Source: Apoda limacodes
Lineage: Eukaryota > Arthropoda > Insecta > Lepidoptera > Limacodidae
Assembly: GCA_946406115.1 (NCBI GenBank)
Contig: OX291545.1
Location: forward strand, 29,321,153-29,385,152
Reading direction: 5' to 3'
Length of the DNA stretch: 64,000 nucleotides
The position numbers and the translations under genes are program-made. The notes under the pieces are model-generated. The model saw nothing but the letters and a program-made list of their open reading frames with translations, had not been told where the DNA came from and did no database searches. Position 1 is the stretch's first letter, and each line of letters starts with the position of its first letter. This document shows positions 54,176 through 64,000 of this stretch, piece after piece.

Positions 54176-55700
54176 CAGGTAGAAATAAAAAACAAATAAC
54201 CACAAACGTGAAGGAAGGAGCTTGCTTCGCTGCACTCCTGCCTCAACCTTCTAACCTAACTCGACTGTCGTTGGGGTGCCCTAACAAGATTTCTGGGTAG
54301 AAATAAAAAAAAATAACCACGAACGTTAAGGCAGGAGCTTGCTTCGCTGCACTCCTGCCTCAACCTTCTAACCTAACTCAACTGTCGTTGGGGTGCCCAA
54401 ACAAGATTTCTGGGTAGAAATAAAAAAATAACCACGAACGTTAAGGCAGGAGCTTGCTTCGCTACGCTCCTGCCTTAACCTTCTAACCTAACTAGACTGT
54501 CGTTGGGGTGCCCTAACAAAAATTCTGGGTAGAAATAAAAAAAATAACCACAAACGTTAAGGCAGGAGCTTGCTTCGCTACGCTCCTGCCTTAACCTTCT
54601 AACCTAACTCGAATGTCGTTGGGGTGCCCTAAAAAGATTTCTGGGTAGAAATAAAAAAAAAACCACGAACTTTAAAGCAGGAGCTTGCTTCGCTACGCTC
54701 CTGCCTTAACCTTCTAACCTAACTCGACTGTCGTTGGGGTGCCCTAACAAGATTTCTGGGTAGAAATAAAAAAAATAACCACGAACGTTAAGGCAGGAGC
54801 GTAGCGAAGCAAGCTCCTGCCTTAACGTTCTAACCTAACTCAACTGACGTTGGGGTGCCCTAACAAGATTTCTGGGTAGAAATAAAAAAAATAACCACGA
54901 ACGTTAAGGCAGGAGCTTGCTTCGCTACGCTCCTGCCTTAACCTTCTAACCTAACTCGACTGTCGTTGGGGTGCCCTAACAAAAATTCTGGGTAGAAATA
55001 AAAAAAATAACCACAAACGTTAAGGCAGGAGCTTGCTTCGCTACGCTCCTGCCTTAACCTTCTAACCTAACTCGACTGTCGTTGGGGTGCCCTAAAAAGA
55101 TTTCTGGGTAGAAATAAAAAAAAAAACCACGAACTTTAAAGCAGGAGCTTGCTTCGCTACGCTCCTGCCTTAACCTTCTAACCTAACTCGACTGTCGTTG
55201 GGGTGCCCTAACAAGATTTCTGGGTAGAAATAAAAAAAATAACCACGAACGTTAAGGCAGGAGCTTGCTTCGCTACGCTCCTGCCTTAACCTTCTAACCT
55301 AACTCGACTGTCGTTGGGGTGCCCTAACAAAAATTCTGGGTAGAAATAAAAAAAATAACCACAAACGTTAAGGCAGGAGCTTGCTTCGCTACGCTCCTGC
55401 CTTAACCTTCTAACCTAACTCGACTGTCGTTGGGGTGCCCTAACAAGATTTCTGGGTAGAAATAAAAAAAAAAACCACGAACTTTAAAGCAGGAGCTTGC
55501 TTCGCTACGCTCCTGCCTTAACCTTCTAACCTAACTCGACTGTCGTTGGGGTGCCCTAACAAGATTTCTGGGTAGAAATAAAAAAAATAACCACGAACGT
55601 TAAGGCAGGAGCTTGCTTCGCTACGCTCCTGCCTTAACCTTCTAACCTAACTCGACTGTCGTTGGGGTGCCCTAACAAGATTTCTGGGTAGAAATTAACC
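54176..55700. repeat. Minisatellite: 13 units of ~116 bp, each with a hairpin
   Basis: Each unit has GGCAGGAGC, a 12-base spacer (TTGCTTCGCTAC) and GCTCCTGCC, a perfect 9-bp stem. Then come TTCTAACCTAACTCGACTGT, TTGGGGTGCCCTAAC and TTCTGGGTAGAAATAAAAAA. Hairpins begin near 54213, 54331, 54443, 54561, 54675, 54790, 54907, 55022, 55138, 55255, 55369, 55486 and 55604. Variants CAAAAATTC and AACTTTAAAGC recur every three units in units 3-5, 7-9 and 10-12, a trimeric higher-order repeat. Unit 6 has the hairpin in the opposite orientation. Confidence 0.92.
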
Positions 55701-56608
55701 AAAGTGACTAGCCCAAAAGTTAAAAAAAGTAACTTACCTCAATTCATCCACATATAGATTGGTACGTCTCCCAGATGAACCCAAAGTCCTCCCCTGATTT
55801 TCTTCTTCCAAGAAAGAAGGCATAAATGTGTTAGTCATGCAACTAGGACCAGCTCTCCAGCTAGCACCAGCTCCTCCACTAGGACGAGCACTAGAATCAG
55901 CCGCTGGGGCAGAAGACGAGGATGCGAGCTCAAGTGGCTCATTAGAGTCCAATACTTGCACTCGCGAAACGTTAGTCACAAGCGGCTCACTCGAGTCTAT
56001 CACTTGCACACTACACGTAGGCACTGAAGAGGAGACCGTAACAAGCGGCTCAATTGAGTCCAACACTTGCACTACACTCAACTCTTCAGGCGATGCTGCA
56101 GAACTCGACGCCATGGTAGTCACACAATTTGTTTTCGACAGGAGTATGTAAAAACGATCTCAACTAAAAATGGCGGCGTTTTGTGTATTGTTTTACCAAA
56201 CGCGCGCTATGTTTACTGGTCAATGCGTTTAATGCGGTAATTGCGTAAAAAAACGCGACTAAAAACTAGCATCGCATCACTTATAAAAAACAAAAGCAAA
56301 AATTTTACTGTAGTAAAATACCTATATAATTTCAATATGCATTTTTCAACAAAAATTAAACCTTATTTTGCCCTATAAGCAAAAAAAAAGCCGTAGGGAT
56401 TTCATACTTGCGACTGATGTAGTCAAACCAAAAAAAAAATTTGCAATTTTGCAATTAATTATCAATTTTCATAATTTTATTTCTGAAAAACTACATAATT
56501 CCGGGCTCTGAAACTTCGCACAGTTAATATTGAAAACTAGATCTATTAGCCAAAAAATTACGAACACCCAACTCGACGGGGGATATTGTATATTTTATCC
56601 ATTTTTAG

Positions 56609-57356
56609 TCAAAGAACAATCGAATATGCGCATCAAGAGCATATAGCGCTATTAATGTGAATAATAAGTCTCAACAAAACGCCACTTACGTTGGCACATA
56701 CCTATTTAGTTGGAAAGAAAAAAGTAAGGTAGAAAAAAGAACTTTATTATAATGATTAAGCTTAAATCGGTAAGAAATAAACGTTGTAACCATCTAAGAT
56801 ATACAAAATCTAGATAAATTAAACCATTGTATTAGTTATGTTACCATACATGCTTACATAAGTACTTTGAGTCCTAATCCCAAACCAAACACTTCTTAGG
56901 CCCACGAAAATTATCCAGCATGTAGATAATATCTACCTATGTTATACAATTAAACAAAAATCTTACACTATTTTTAGAATATTAGTACAGACAAACTAGG
57001 AAATGGGTAAATAATAAATTAAAAGCTTACTTAATCACAAACGGACACGGACAAACACGAAATTAGTTTTATTTGAAGGGAACAACACGTCCACACAGAA
57101 ACTACACTGCACTAATTTAAAATGTGATTTTCTCTCAATGTTGCCTGCCTTGTCACGCCTACAAGGGTCTGACAAGACAGGCAACATAACACAAAAAGCC
57201 CCATGGCTAAGGTACAATGGAACAAAAAATAATATCTTTTGCCAGCCAGATTCCGTGTTCAGGCTACAGACCACATATACCTTGTTTCAGGCACACGAAA
57301 TGAGCCAATCCAAGTAGGTACCTGAAATTTCAGGACAAGTTCAGTTAAAAATTTTA
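56609..57356. other. No recognised gene
   Basis: AT-rich DNA. A 79-codon minus frame at 57035-57274 has no recognised family. Confidence 0.4.
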
Positions 57357-57490
57357 GTATGTGTAGAAAACTGTCATGCGTTCGTTTACGATACTTTTGT
57401 CACTTTTGCCACCGAATTGGGGGCAGGTGGGGTTATTATGTTAATCTGTCAAACTGCCTCCACATATTCATTGTTTATGGTCAAAGATTA
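57357..57490 (+). repeat. GCGCGTTCGTT-family element, fragment
   Basis: AACTGTCATGCGTTCGTTTA, CGATACTTTTGTCACTTTTG, CCACCGAA, TTAATCTGTCAAACTGCC and ATTCATTGTTTATGGT repeat the inner part of 28049-28487. Confidence 0.75.
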
Positions 57491-58309
57491 CTTATACGTC
57501 TAGATACCGTGTTCCGGCACACAAAACGAGCCGATCCGAGTACCTTAATTTTCAGGTACTTGCCGTCACACTACATCATACGTAATCTGTGCGTCGACGC
57601 GAACTGTGCTCCCGTGTAAAGTAATAAAAATGACGATTTGTGCAATAAAATCGTGCTAAGCTACAAGTGACAAAAATAAAGGTTGATATTAAAAATTACT
57701 TTTCACAAGTTACTACACTAATTTACTTGGTATATTTGAAATACAAACTAAGTTTTCAAAATAATTATTCGCAAAACAAACAACAAATGTTTTTCTGTCT
57801 GTGTTGCCAAGTCTGCAGGTACGTTCATTTTCCATCCCAAGTTTAGTAAGGCGAATACTGAAACGACACACATATTTTTCACCTTACGTCACTGACACAC
57901 ATTACACTATTTGAGGTCGATAAAGTATTTATGTATTGATGACCCCTGCAACACATTACATCTATAGAACATAACACTTTACCCCGGACTTCTGCAATGT
58001 TTAAATAAAAAAAAAACAGTAAGATGTAAATATCGATAGAAATAGTATTACTTATCATGTATTTTATGAACTACGAAATTAATTAATTACCGTATCTTAA
58101 AATACATAAATAATTTGAAAAAATATCTTTTATTTACAAGGAACTGTGATGTTAACGTTACGCTTTGGACTCCTTATATAAAATTTCAACTTTAGTTACC
58201 TAATACTAGGTACTTTATTAGCAAGACGGTGTACGCACACGCGCAATTGGGTGTGTAAAATTGTAGGGCGAGTGTAATTTGCATTGTTTGTGTAATATTC
58301 TACATCAAT
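57491..58309. other. No recognised gene
   Basis: AT-rich DNA. Two loosely similar stretches near 57250-57340 and 57505-57560 (CGTGTTC, CACACAAAACGAGCC, CAGGTAC) suggest a worn repeat. Confidence 0.4.
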
Positions 58310-59975
58310 CAGTAATATAAAATATACATTTACAATGATAGACTTATTAAGTCTTAGGAAAAACAAATATAATGTACTAATAATGATTTTTGTTTGATTT
58401 TCTTTTGGATAACTAAAAAAATGTTATACTAAAATCTTTTAATTTTATTGATTATTTTTTAAATATATCTAATACCTTTAACCTAGCAAACGGAAACGGC
58501 TCCAACGATTTTTATGAAATTTAGTATGCAGGGGGTTTCGGGGACGATAAATCGATCTAGCTAGGTTTCATTTTTAGTAAACGACGTTTTATCCGTGTTT
58601 TTAGGCAGTGATAGTAATAAGCAACATTAAAGCTATTTGACAATAGATGGCGTTATTAAGCAACGCTTAAGCTATTTGACAATAGATGACGTTGTTTAAA
58701 AAAAACGAGCAACGCTCGGTCCTCCAGGTACTAATATATTATATATGCTTGCCAGCCTTCATACGTCCCCACTGTTGGGGCACGGCCTACCCTAATAAGC
58801 GAGAGTGATTTGGGCCATAGTCCACATGCGGGCCCAGTGCGGATTGTGGACTTATATTGTATATAATCTTTATATTTCCAATGTAAATTGTGATTAAAAT
58901 ACTCTATAGTTTATTAATTAAACTCCCTGATTGTTTCTCTACCTGAAAGGTAAGGTCCCTTTAAAGAACTCGAAGTAGGCAAAACCCTGAAATTTTGTCA
59001 GAATATGTGTAACGTATGCGGGTTTTCTAACTAATAATAAAAATATAAAAGCAAAAACTAAAAATTTAAGAGGGCGTTTTAGAATAGGCGCCGAAGTACC
59101 GGTAATTAAATTACACTATTACTTACAAAACTGATGAGTATATGATTCATATGAATTATATTTGAGAAAATCGTACACATTTAAACAATAGCATTGTGAG
59201 CCGATTCCTGCGGGCTGCTTTAACAAAATCAGCAATATCGCTTAAGCAAAAGAAATTAGGTAATTTTAATATTCACGCATTGAATGAGCTCTATGCTCTC
59301 TATGCGCGCATTCCATCTATCTGTTGACTAAAAATGAATGCGCTCTATGTTAAATATGGCGGCACTTACATCCCGCATTTCACGTATTGGCTGCACATGC
59401 TCAGGAGGTAGAACAGTGGATGTTCTTTAAAAATAGTTAACGGCTATTTTTTTTCTTGACATTTGGCGTACAAAACGATTTGAATGGCTCGGTGATGCGA
59501 TAGCTTTCTATGCTAAAAAAAAATTTGTCAACAAAACACGGCTGTTGTCACATGGCGGGGACCTATGCGCGCACGGATGCCATGGCAGAGAAGGACGGAT
59601 TTTATTTTGTACACCCATCTATATTTTAGCACTAAAGTATATAATATTTGGAACATACTTTAAGGTTATCACATGCACTACATGGCCATGGTCAGCAGGT
59701 TGCTACCTTCGTATCAAAGGATTATCCTATAAGGCTTATGTTCTATCTCAAAATGTCACCACTGGGGGTCATCGAAAGTGAAAATAAATTGTAGTACCGA
59801 ATAAAAGTAAGAACTCCCCAATTCGGGGTAATCACTTTAAGGTTGGTAACACCAAAATTACGCACACAGATGTAAAAATGATAGTCGTATTAGCTGATTT
59901 ATACACACATTGATAGGAAAATGGCTCGCAACACTCCGCTTGATGTTATTTCGGACACGGTATCTAGACGTATAA
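58310..59975 (+). repeat. Duplicated segment, copy B
   Basis: Counterpart of 19330-23850 without the LINE and the RTE-like insertion. It ends where the 59980 inverted-repeat fragment starts. A 78-codon frame at 59545 lies in the repeat and is not supported as a gene. Confidence 0.75.
58473..58857 (+). repeat. Insertion in copy B: two retroposon-like tails
   Basis: 58480-58740 is an inverted relative of 23855-24110, with AATAGATGGCGTTATTAAGC and a second, similar module. 58746-58855 has TACGTCCCCACTGTTGGGGC, TGATTTGGGCCATAGTCCAC and GCGGGCCCAGTGCGGATTG, a block common in lepidopteran dispersed repeats. Copy A lacks both at this point. Confidence 0.65.
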
Positions 59976-59979
59976 GTAA

Positions 59980-60138
59980 TCTTTGTTTATGGTAGTGTGT
60001 GTGTGTTTTTATCGTTGTGTGTGTATATCAACCGTTCGTTTTGCAACCAAAAATTTTGTTAGTAGATAACAACTGGCGTTATCAAAAGTGTGAAAAGTAT
60101 CAATCGTGGGAACTCTTAATCGCAAAACGAACGCGCCC
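59980..60138 (+). repeat. GCGCGTTCGTT-family element, fragment
   Basis: TTGTTTATGGTAGTGTGTGT, CCGTTCGTTTTGCA, GTGAAAAGTATCAATCGTGG and AAAACGAACGCGCCC repeat the right half of 28049-28487. Confidence 0.8.
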
Positions 60139-61921
60139 TAAGTTTGCTTTTTAGAGAGTTACTAGCATAATAATAATGCGCTTTTACCGCCTACGCAAAT
60201 ATAACGCATAATATTACAAATTTTAGTTGGTCAAGTAGCCCTTATATTTCCATAGCATCTGCTTATTCTTAACTAGGTCGGGTTACCTAACCAAATGTTC
60301 AGTTTACGCTTAACTAGCGACGTTGCCAAAGCGCCACAACATGGCTTGTCACAATAGAGAAGGCTGTGTTCACAGAGTACATTCTTACTGAAGCTGTGTC
60401 TCAACTCAACGCAATGTTCAGAGCCAGCCAACCTAAGTACTCTAAAATTTGTATGACTTCGGTAAATCCCCGGCTAGAGAAATATCGCTGCTGCAGTGTT
60501 GCTACATTAAAAGTAGCTTCTTAATTTAGTAGTTTTTACTTTCTTAGGTTGTAACTGGTTGTAAGAATAACAATACGTTGTAGATTGTAAAACAATTTTT
60601 TAAGTTTAAAACTACGTCAATTACGCTGATGTCAGGGTTGGCGAGTAGCAGCGGGGGAACAAAATATGCCAACAGCGGCGCGCCAGTGATGGTAATTTAA
60701 AATGATGTGGATTTGTTGCCAGACGTAGATTCCGACCCTTTATAAAACCTACAATAGATTCCGAAAGTAACGATACCAATCTCACCGAAAAACGGGAACA
60801 ATGGTCTAAAAGAACTTTCATTGGATATTTCAAGGACACCAAATTTCGCCGGCAAGTACTAAGTGATGAAAATAATTTATCGATGTCGGTAAACCCTAGT
60901 TTTTTTACACGACATGCTTTAAAGTTATTAAAAAACTTATAATGGCGCATGGCGGAGTGAATGACGAGATGAGAGAAGACGTAAACTCGATTTTGTAAAC
61001 GCACGGTCGCTTTTCACCATGCCATGCGCCACTCGCGTCACCAATGGTTTTTTGGGCACAAGTCAAAGGGTGCGAGTGGCATGACGAAGGGGCATAATGA
61101 AACCATCAATTCGTCCTTACTACTGTATACATCAGTGATGCATTAATGACACTTTAGTTTAATTTTTGATACTATTTCCATAGCATAGCATAATAAATAA
61201 AACATAAATAAAACGTTACTTAATAGATCATTTGTAGTTTGTTAAATTTTCAAATACAACAAGAATAAATAAGTTTTAAGCATAACTTTTGATCAAAGAA
61301 TTTTAAAATTGGCATGGTGCAAATTCGGAATGCACCTTAAAAATAAGAAAAAAAAAGTAAACATTTATTTGGAACTACGTAGTAAGTACGTCATTTTGGT
61401 TGTTTTTACTATAAACATATTACTTTAACTGAATAAACTTAAACTAAATATTTAAAAATGTTACTCAACCAGTGGCGTAAAATACCTAAGTTTACCCGCA
61501 CAAAATAGGTAAGTACTAAGTACCTCGGAGCGTACGATATGTTGAGTACATACAGAGATACAAAAGGCGGTCAACCTATTGCAGAGACTTATAATGTTGT
61601 TATCAATACTTAATGAAACTGTTCAAAATGAGTATAATTGTTCCATTCATAAGTAATTGAACACTACCAATTTTTTTTCTTATATCTTGTATATATATTT
61701 TCCTCGCTGTAGTGAGATGAAAAATTGTGTGTTTTACACGGCTGGATTTAATTTATTAATTCGCTTCGGTATTCTATATAGGCACTTTCCACGCCAAAAA
61801 GCAACTTTCCAGCCTTGAATAACAAATAACTATTCGGTATAACTATTTCAAACTGTATGGACGTTCACAAAAGATAACTTTTTGTAAAATTTTATTACAA
61901 TCGTTGTAAAGACGACGGAAT
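60139..61921. other. No supported gene
   Basis: A 127-codon minus frame at 60621-61004 is the longest here but has no recognised family or splice context. The rest is AT-rich. Confidence 0.45.
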
Positions 61922-62012
61922 AAGGCCGTGACATACGGATGGACGTACGGATAGACATGACAAATTCATATGGGTACCGTTATCGCTATTTGGCTACTGA
62001 AGTCTGAAAATT
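61922..62012 (+). repeat. Worn CCGGCC-type repeat tail
   Basis: GTGACATACGGATGGACGTA, GACATGACAAATTCATATGG and TTTGGCTACTGAAGTCTGAA match the tail of the 48897-49513 copy with many changes. Confidence 0.6.
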
Positions 62013-64000
62013 AGTTTCGATCCAGTAATTCCTATTTACTAGCATTTTCGTCAAAAGTAGATACCGACTTTATGTTGTTTATTTTTACTTTACACAGTGG
62101 AATTGATTGTTAATTGTACTTGGCGAGCTTCACTCACACTTCAAATTCAATCAAATTCACGTTCAAAATATTTTTTTTCAAATGTGTTTCTAATAAAACT
62201 TTCAAATTGTCAAGTGAATTAACTACAACTAGCTTTACAAACCAATTACTATACTATTTTATTGCGTGCGTCCAATGGGAACTCATTGTAAAATGACAAA
62301 CGAAACATTTTATTATAGAGAATCAACTAATAAAAACATGTTTAGTATTGAAACACTTTATAAACAAGATTTACGATGTAAATAGTTTAATTTAAAAGAG
62401 AAACAAAAGTCAAGTAATATTTCAATTGCCTATCGCTTTTCAGTTTGGAAAAGGGGAGACACCATGTAATACGTTAAAAGTCTTCAATTATTCTGTGACG
62501 GGATTTAAAGTCCGAGAAAAATATAATCATATATAATATATCAATACACAGCAGACGTACATACTGTAGGAATCACTTATACATAAAGCGATCCTACAGG
62601 AATGTAAAATCATTCCAATATTTAATTTTGGCTAGAACTCGACAAAAGGGCACACAAGCTTTTTATTTTAATCTTTATCGGAGTTAAGGACACTTCAGTA
62701 CAAAAATGTTTTCACAGGCCAAGTTAAACTGGCCGAGTTTCGTATATGAGTGCTTAAAAAATTTCTCTACGTCTAGCAGGAATATCAGTAACACGTATTC
62801 GAAACATTCAAACCTAAGGGTTGACATAAAATAGAAAACAAATATTATTGATTTTATTTGTTACAAAACTACCAACATCCTAAATCAATTTAAATTCAAC
62901 ATTTTGACTGATTATTCTAGAGAGAAATAAGACATTTTATACAATTTAAAATTAATAGTTTTCGAACGTTTAATCTCAACAATCTACAGATTTGTGAAAA
63001 ATCATAAAAATAATGGGAATAATCAAATGCGAACTATTTATTTGTAAATCTTATTTATAACCGAAGGAGTTACATAACAAATAAATGAATAATTTAATAG
63101 TAATTACATAATTTTTTATCCAAAATAAGAAAATCTTATTGGATAAATTATATAGAGTGTTATTGTTAGGATAACACAATTTTATGGTTTTTTTTAAATA
63201 GAAACATTCAGAATTTTCTAAGAAAAATTAAAAAGTTCACATGATATAGTTTTGCCAACCCTAACAAATCCGAGAGAAAACACATGACATACACGTCGAT
63301 TAACTCACAAATGTAAATATTTGGAACAAAAAGTCGTGAAAACTCTTATCTTGGGTTCTAGTGGAGATTTTAACAAACGTAACTTGATTTTATCCCACGA
63401 ACTGGGTGTTGGTTGAAAGTTCAGATAAAGGATTGTGTAGAATTTTAAGTCAGTGAATCGTTAGCTTTCGTCCGGAGACGACCAGTCCAATAATAAGGAC
63501 TTTAGAAAAAAAGAAGTGTTTTGTTAGCTTCGTCCAGAGATGATCGATCAAAAGACAAATAAATAAGTGAAAATTTTAAAAGTTAAAACTATTAAAAAGT
63601 GTGCTCTTTAAGTTGTAATAAATTAAGATATTCCTGCAATAACACAAAGGTATACAGTATAAATAATTTAATATTTTATTAATATTTAGGAGTAGATACA
63701 ACATGAGACCAGAGAAGATTCTCTTCAACTTTCTCTTTTGTTTATCTTTCGACTGGTTTTATAAATTAAGAGCTTAGGCCTGAAACGAATCTTAAAGTTT
63801 CAGGTAGGGTTTCTCTTTTCCTTTTATACAGTTTGGAGGAGTGAATTCCGACAGCAAACCGAAGAAGAGGGCATCGGCAACGACTGCAATTTTTGAATTA
63901 CCATTTAGTGAAGTAGCCATTCGAATTTATTTACATAAGTGTTTTATGATGGATTGAACGTGTGTAAGTTGTTATAAGTATGTTATTTTGTTTGATGTGT
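62013..64000. other. AT-rich DNA; two copies of a GCTTCGTCC hairpin motif
   Basis: 63468-63481 (TCGTCCGGAGACGA) is a 5-bp stem with a 4-base loop. A worn copy (TCGTCCAGAGATGA) lies 62 bases on at 63530-63543, both after TTAGCTT. An ATG at 63703 opens only a short frame. This could be the leader of a retroelement or gene that continues beyond the window, but nothing decisive is visible. Confidence 0.4.

Larger units (their letters stand above)
53917..56123 (-). pseudogene. Merlin-like transposase gene, first two exons only
   Basis: Exon 1 is 56123-55738 (ATG to a phase-2 GTAAG donor). Exon 2 is 54040-53917, with a TTTCAG acceptor; its first base completes an arginine codon. Exon 1 encodes 128 residues rich in S, A and E, with three copies of a VQVLDSxEPL-type motif and a C-terminal RTNLYVDEL. 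Exon 2 encodes MWNWRMIFSQLG, CIEFAEERGLI and then runs into terminal-repeat sequence and a TAA. The CIEFAEERGL block is like the start of ISXO2-type transposases. The zinc ribbon and DDE core that should follow are absent, so it cannot transpose anything by itself. The intron is filled by a minisatellite. Confidence 0.6.
53587..56600 (-). mobile_element. Merlin-like DNA element, 3.0 kb, with 8-bp target duplication
   Basis: The 24-bp terminal inverted repeats match at 22 positions. The left end (53587-53610) starts GGTAAAAATATAC; the right end (56577-56600), reverse complemented, starts GGATAAAATATAC; both continue AATATCCCCCG. The octamer ATTTTTAG flanks both ends (53579-53586 and 56601-56608). 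Inside is a spliced minus-strand frame whose second exon resembles the N-terminal segment of IS1595/ISXO2-like (Merlin) transposases. Merlin elements have 8-9-bp duplications and short GG-starting ends. hAT and P elements also make 8-bp duplications, so the superfamily rests on the protein piece. The catalytic domain is missing. Confidence 0.75.

Noticed and set aside
54176..55700. Regular spaced repeats with palindromes, as in a CRISPR array
   Set aside because: Units are ~116 bp and alike along their whole length with no unique spacers, no cas genes are present, and the setting is a eukaryotic transposon intron.
55828..56151. 107-codon plus-strand frame
   Set aside because: It is the antisense shadow of the minus-strand exon 56123-55738, which has a proper splice donor and continues in a matching second exon.
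59545..59781. 78-codon plus-strand frame
   Set aside because: It lies in the duplicated segment; the counterpart in copy A does not keep the frame.
60621..61004. 127-codon minus-strand frame
   Set aside because: No recognised domain, no splice partners, ordinary composition for a chance frame.
63703..63777. Possible gene start (ATG after an AG-ending pyrimidine tract)
   Set aside because: The frame is only about 24 codons and no partner exon is visible before the window ends.

Overview
The window looks like a transposon-rich piece of a lepidopteran (moth or butterfly) nuclear genome. The base composition is AT-rich, genes are split by GT-AG introns, and most of the sequence is dispersed repeats of types I know from Lepidoptera: CR1/Jockey-like and RTE-like LINEs, the repeat that begins with CCGGCCAAGTGCGA, and many short inverted-repeat elements. 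I see no bacterial-style operons, no CRISPR array and no intact tRNA or rRNA gene.

Only two convincing host genes are visible, and they are paralogues. Gene A (+ strand, CDS 7380-13366, five exons, 205 aa) and gene B (- strand, CDS 40142-32738, four exons seen, 163 aa) both encode small four-pass membrane proteins. They share intron phases 0, 0 and 1, a GASK sequence ending the same exon, a YF-YGV-KS block starting the next exon, and an MVY-Y block in the last exon. They point toward each other with about 19 kb of repeat-filled DNA between them.

Layout. 1-3.1 kb: an old repeat holding a younger dispersed repeat, which itself holds a 5'-truncated LINE. 3.1-6.3 kb: an inverted-repeat element, a 43-bp tandem repeat and a PIF/Harbinger-like relic split by a hAT-like element with an 8-bp target duplication. 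6.6-13.4 kb: an RTE-like tail, then gene A with an RTE-type reverse transcriptase relic in intron 3. 15.9-19.3 kb: a near full-length but mutated LINE. 19.3-23.9 kb: a duplicated segment (second copy at 58.3-60.0 kb) containing a second LINE lodged in an inverted-repeat element. 24-28 kb: repeat tails and a ~120-bp tandem array. 28.0-30.8 kb: a broken ZBED-type hAT transposase gene between two pieces of one inverted-repeat family. 32.7-40.1 kb: gene B with LINE and other repeat insertions in its introns. 41-50.3 kb: short inverted-repeat elements, a Penelope-like fragment, LINE 3' ends and CCGGCC-type repeats. 52.4-52.8 kb: a mariner relic. 53.6-56.6 kb: a 3.0-kb DNA element with 24-bp terminal inverted repeats and an 8-bp target duplication, best explained as Merlin-like; it carries the start of a spliced transposase-like gene and a remarkable array of hairpin-bearing ~116-bp repeats in the intron. 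56.6-64 kb: mostly unrecognised AT-rich DNA plus repeat fragments.

The most interesting objects are the inverted-repeat-bearing minisatellite with one unit flipped (54.2-55.7 kb), the Merlin-like element around it, and the convergent paralogue pair. Family names come from motif recognition by eye; no database search was run.
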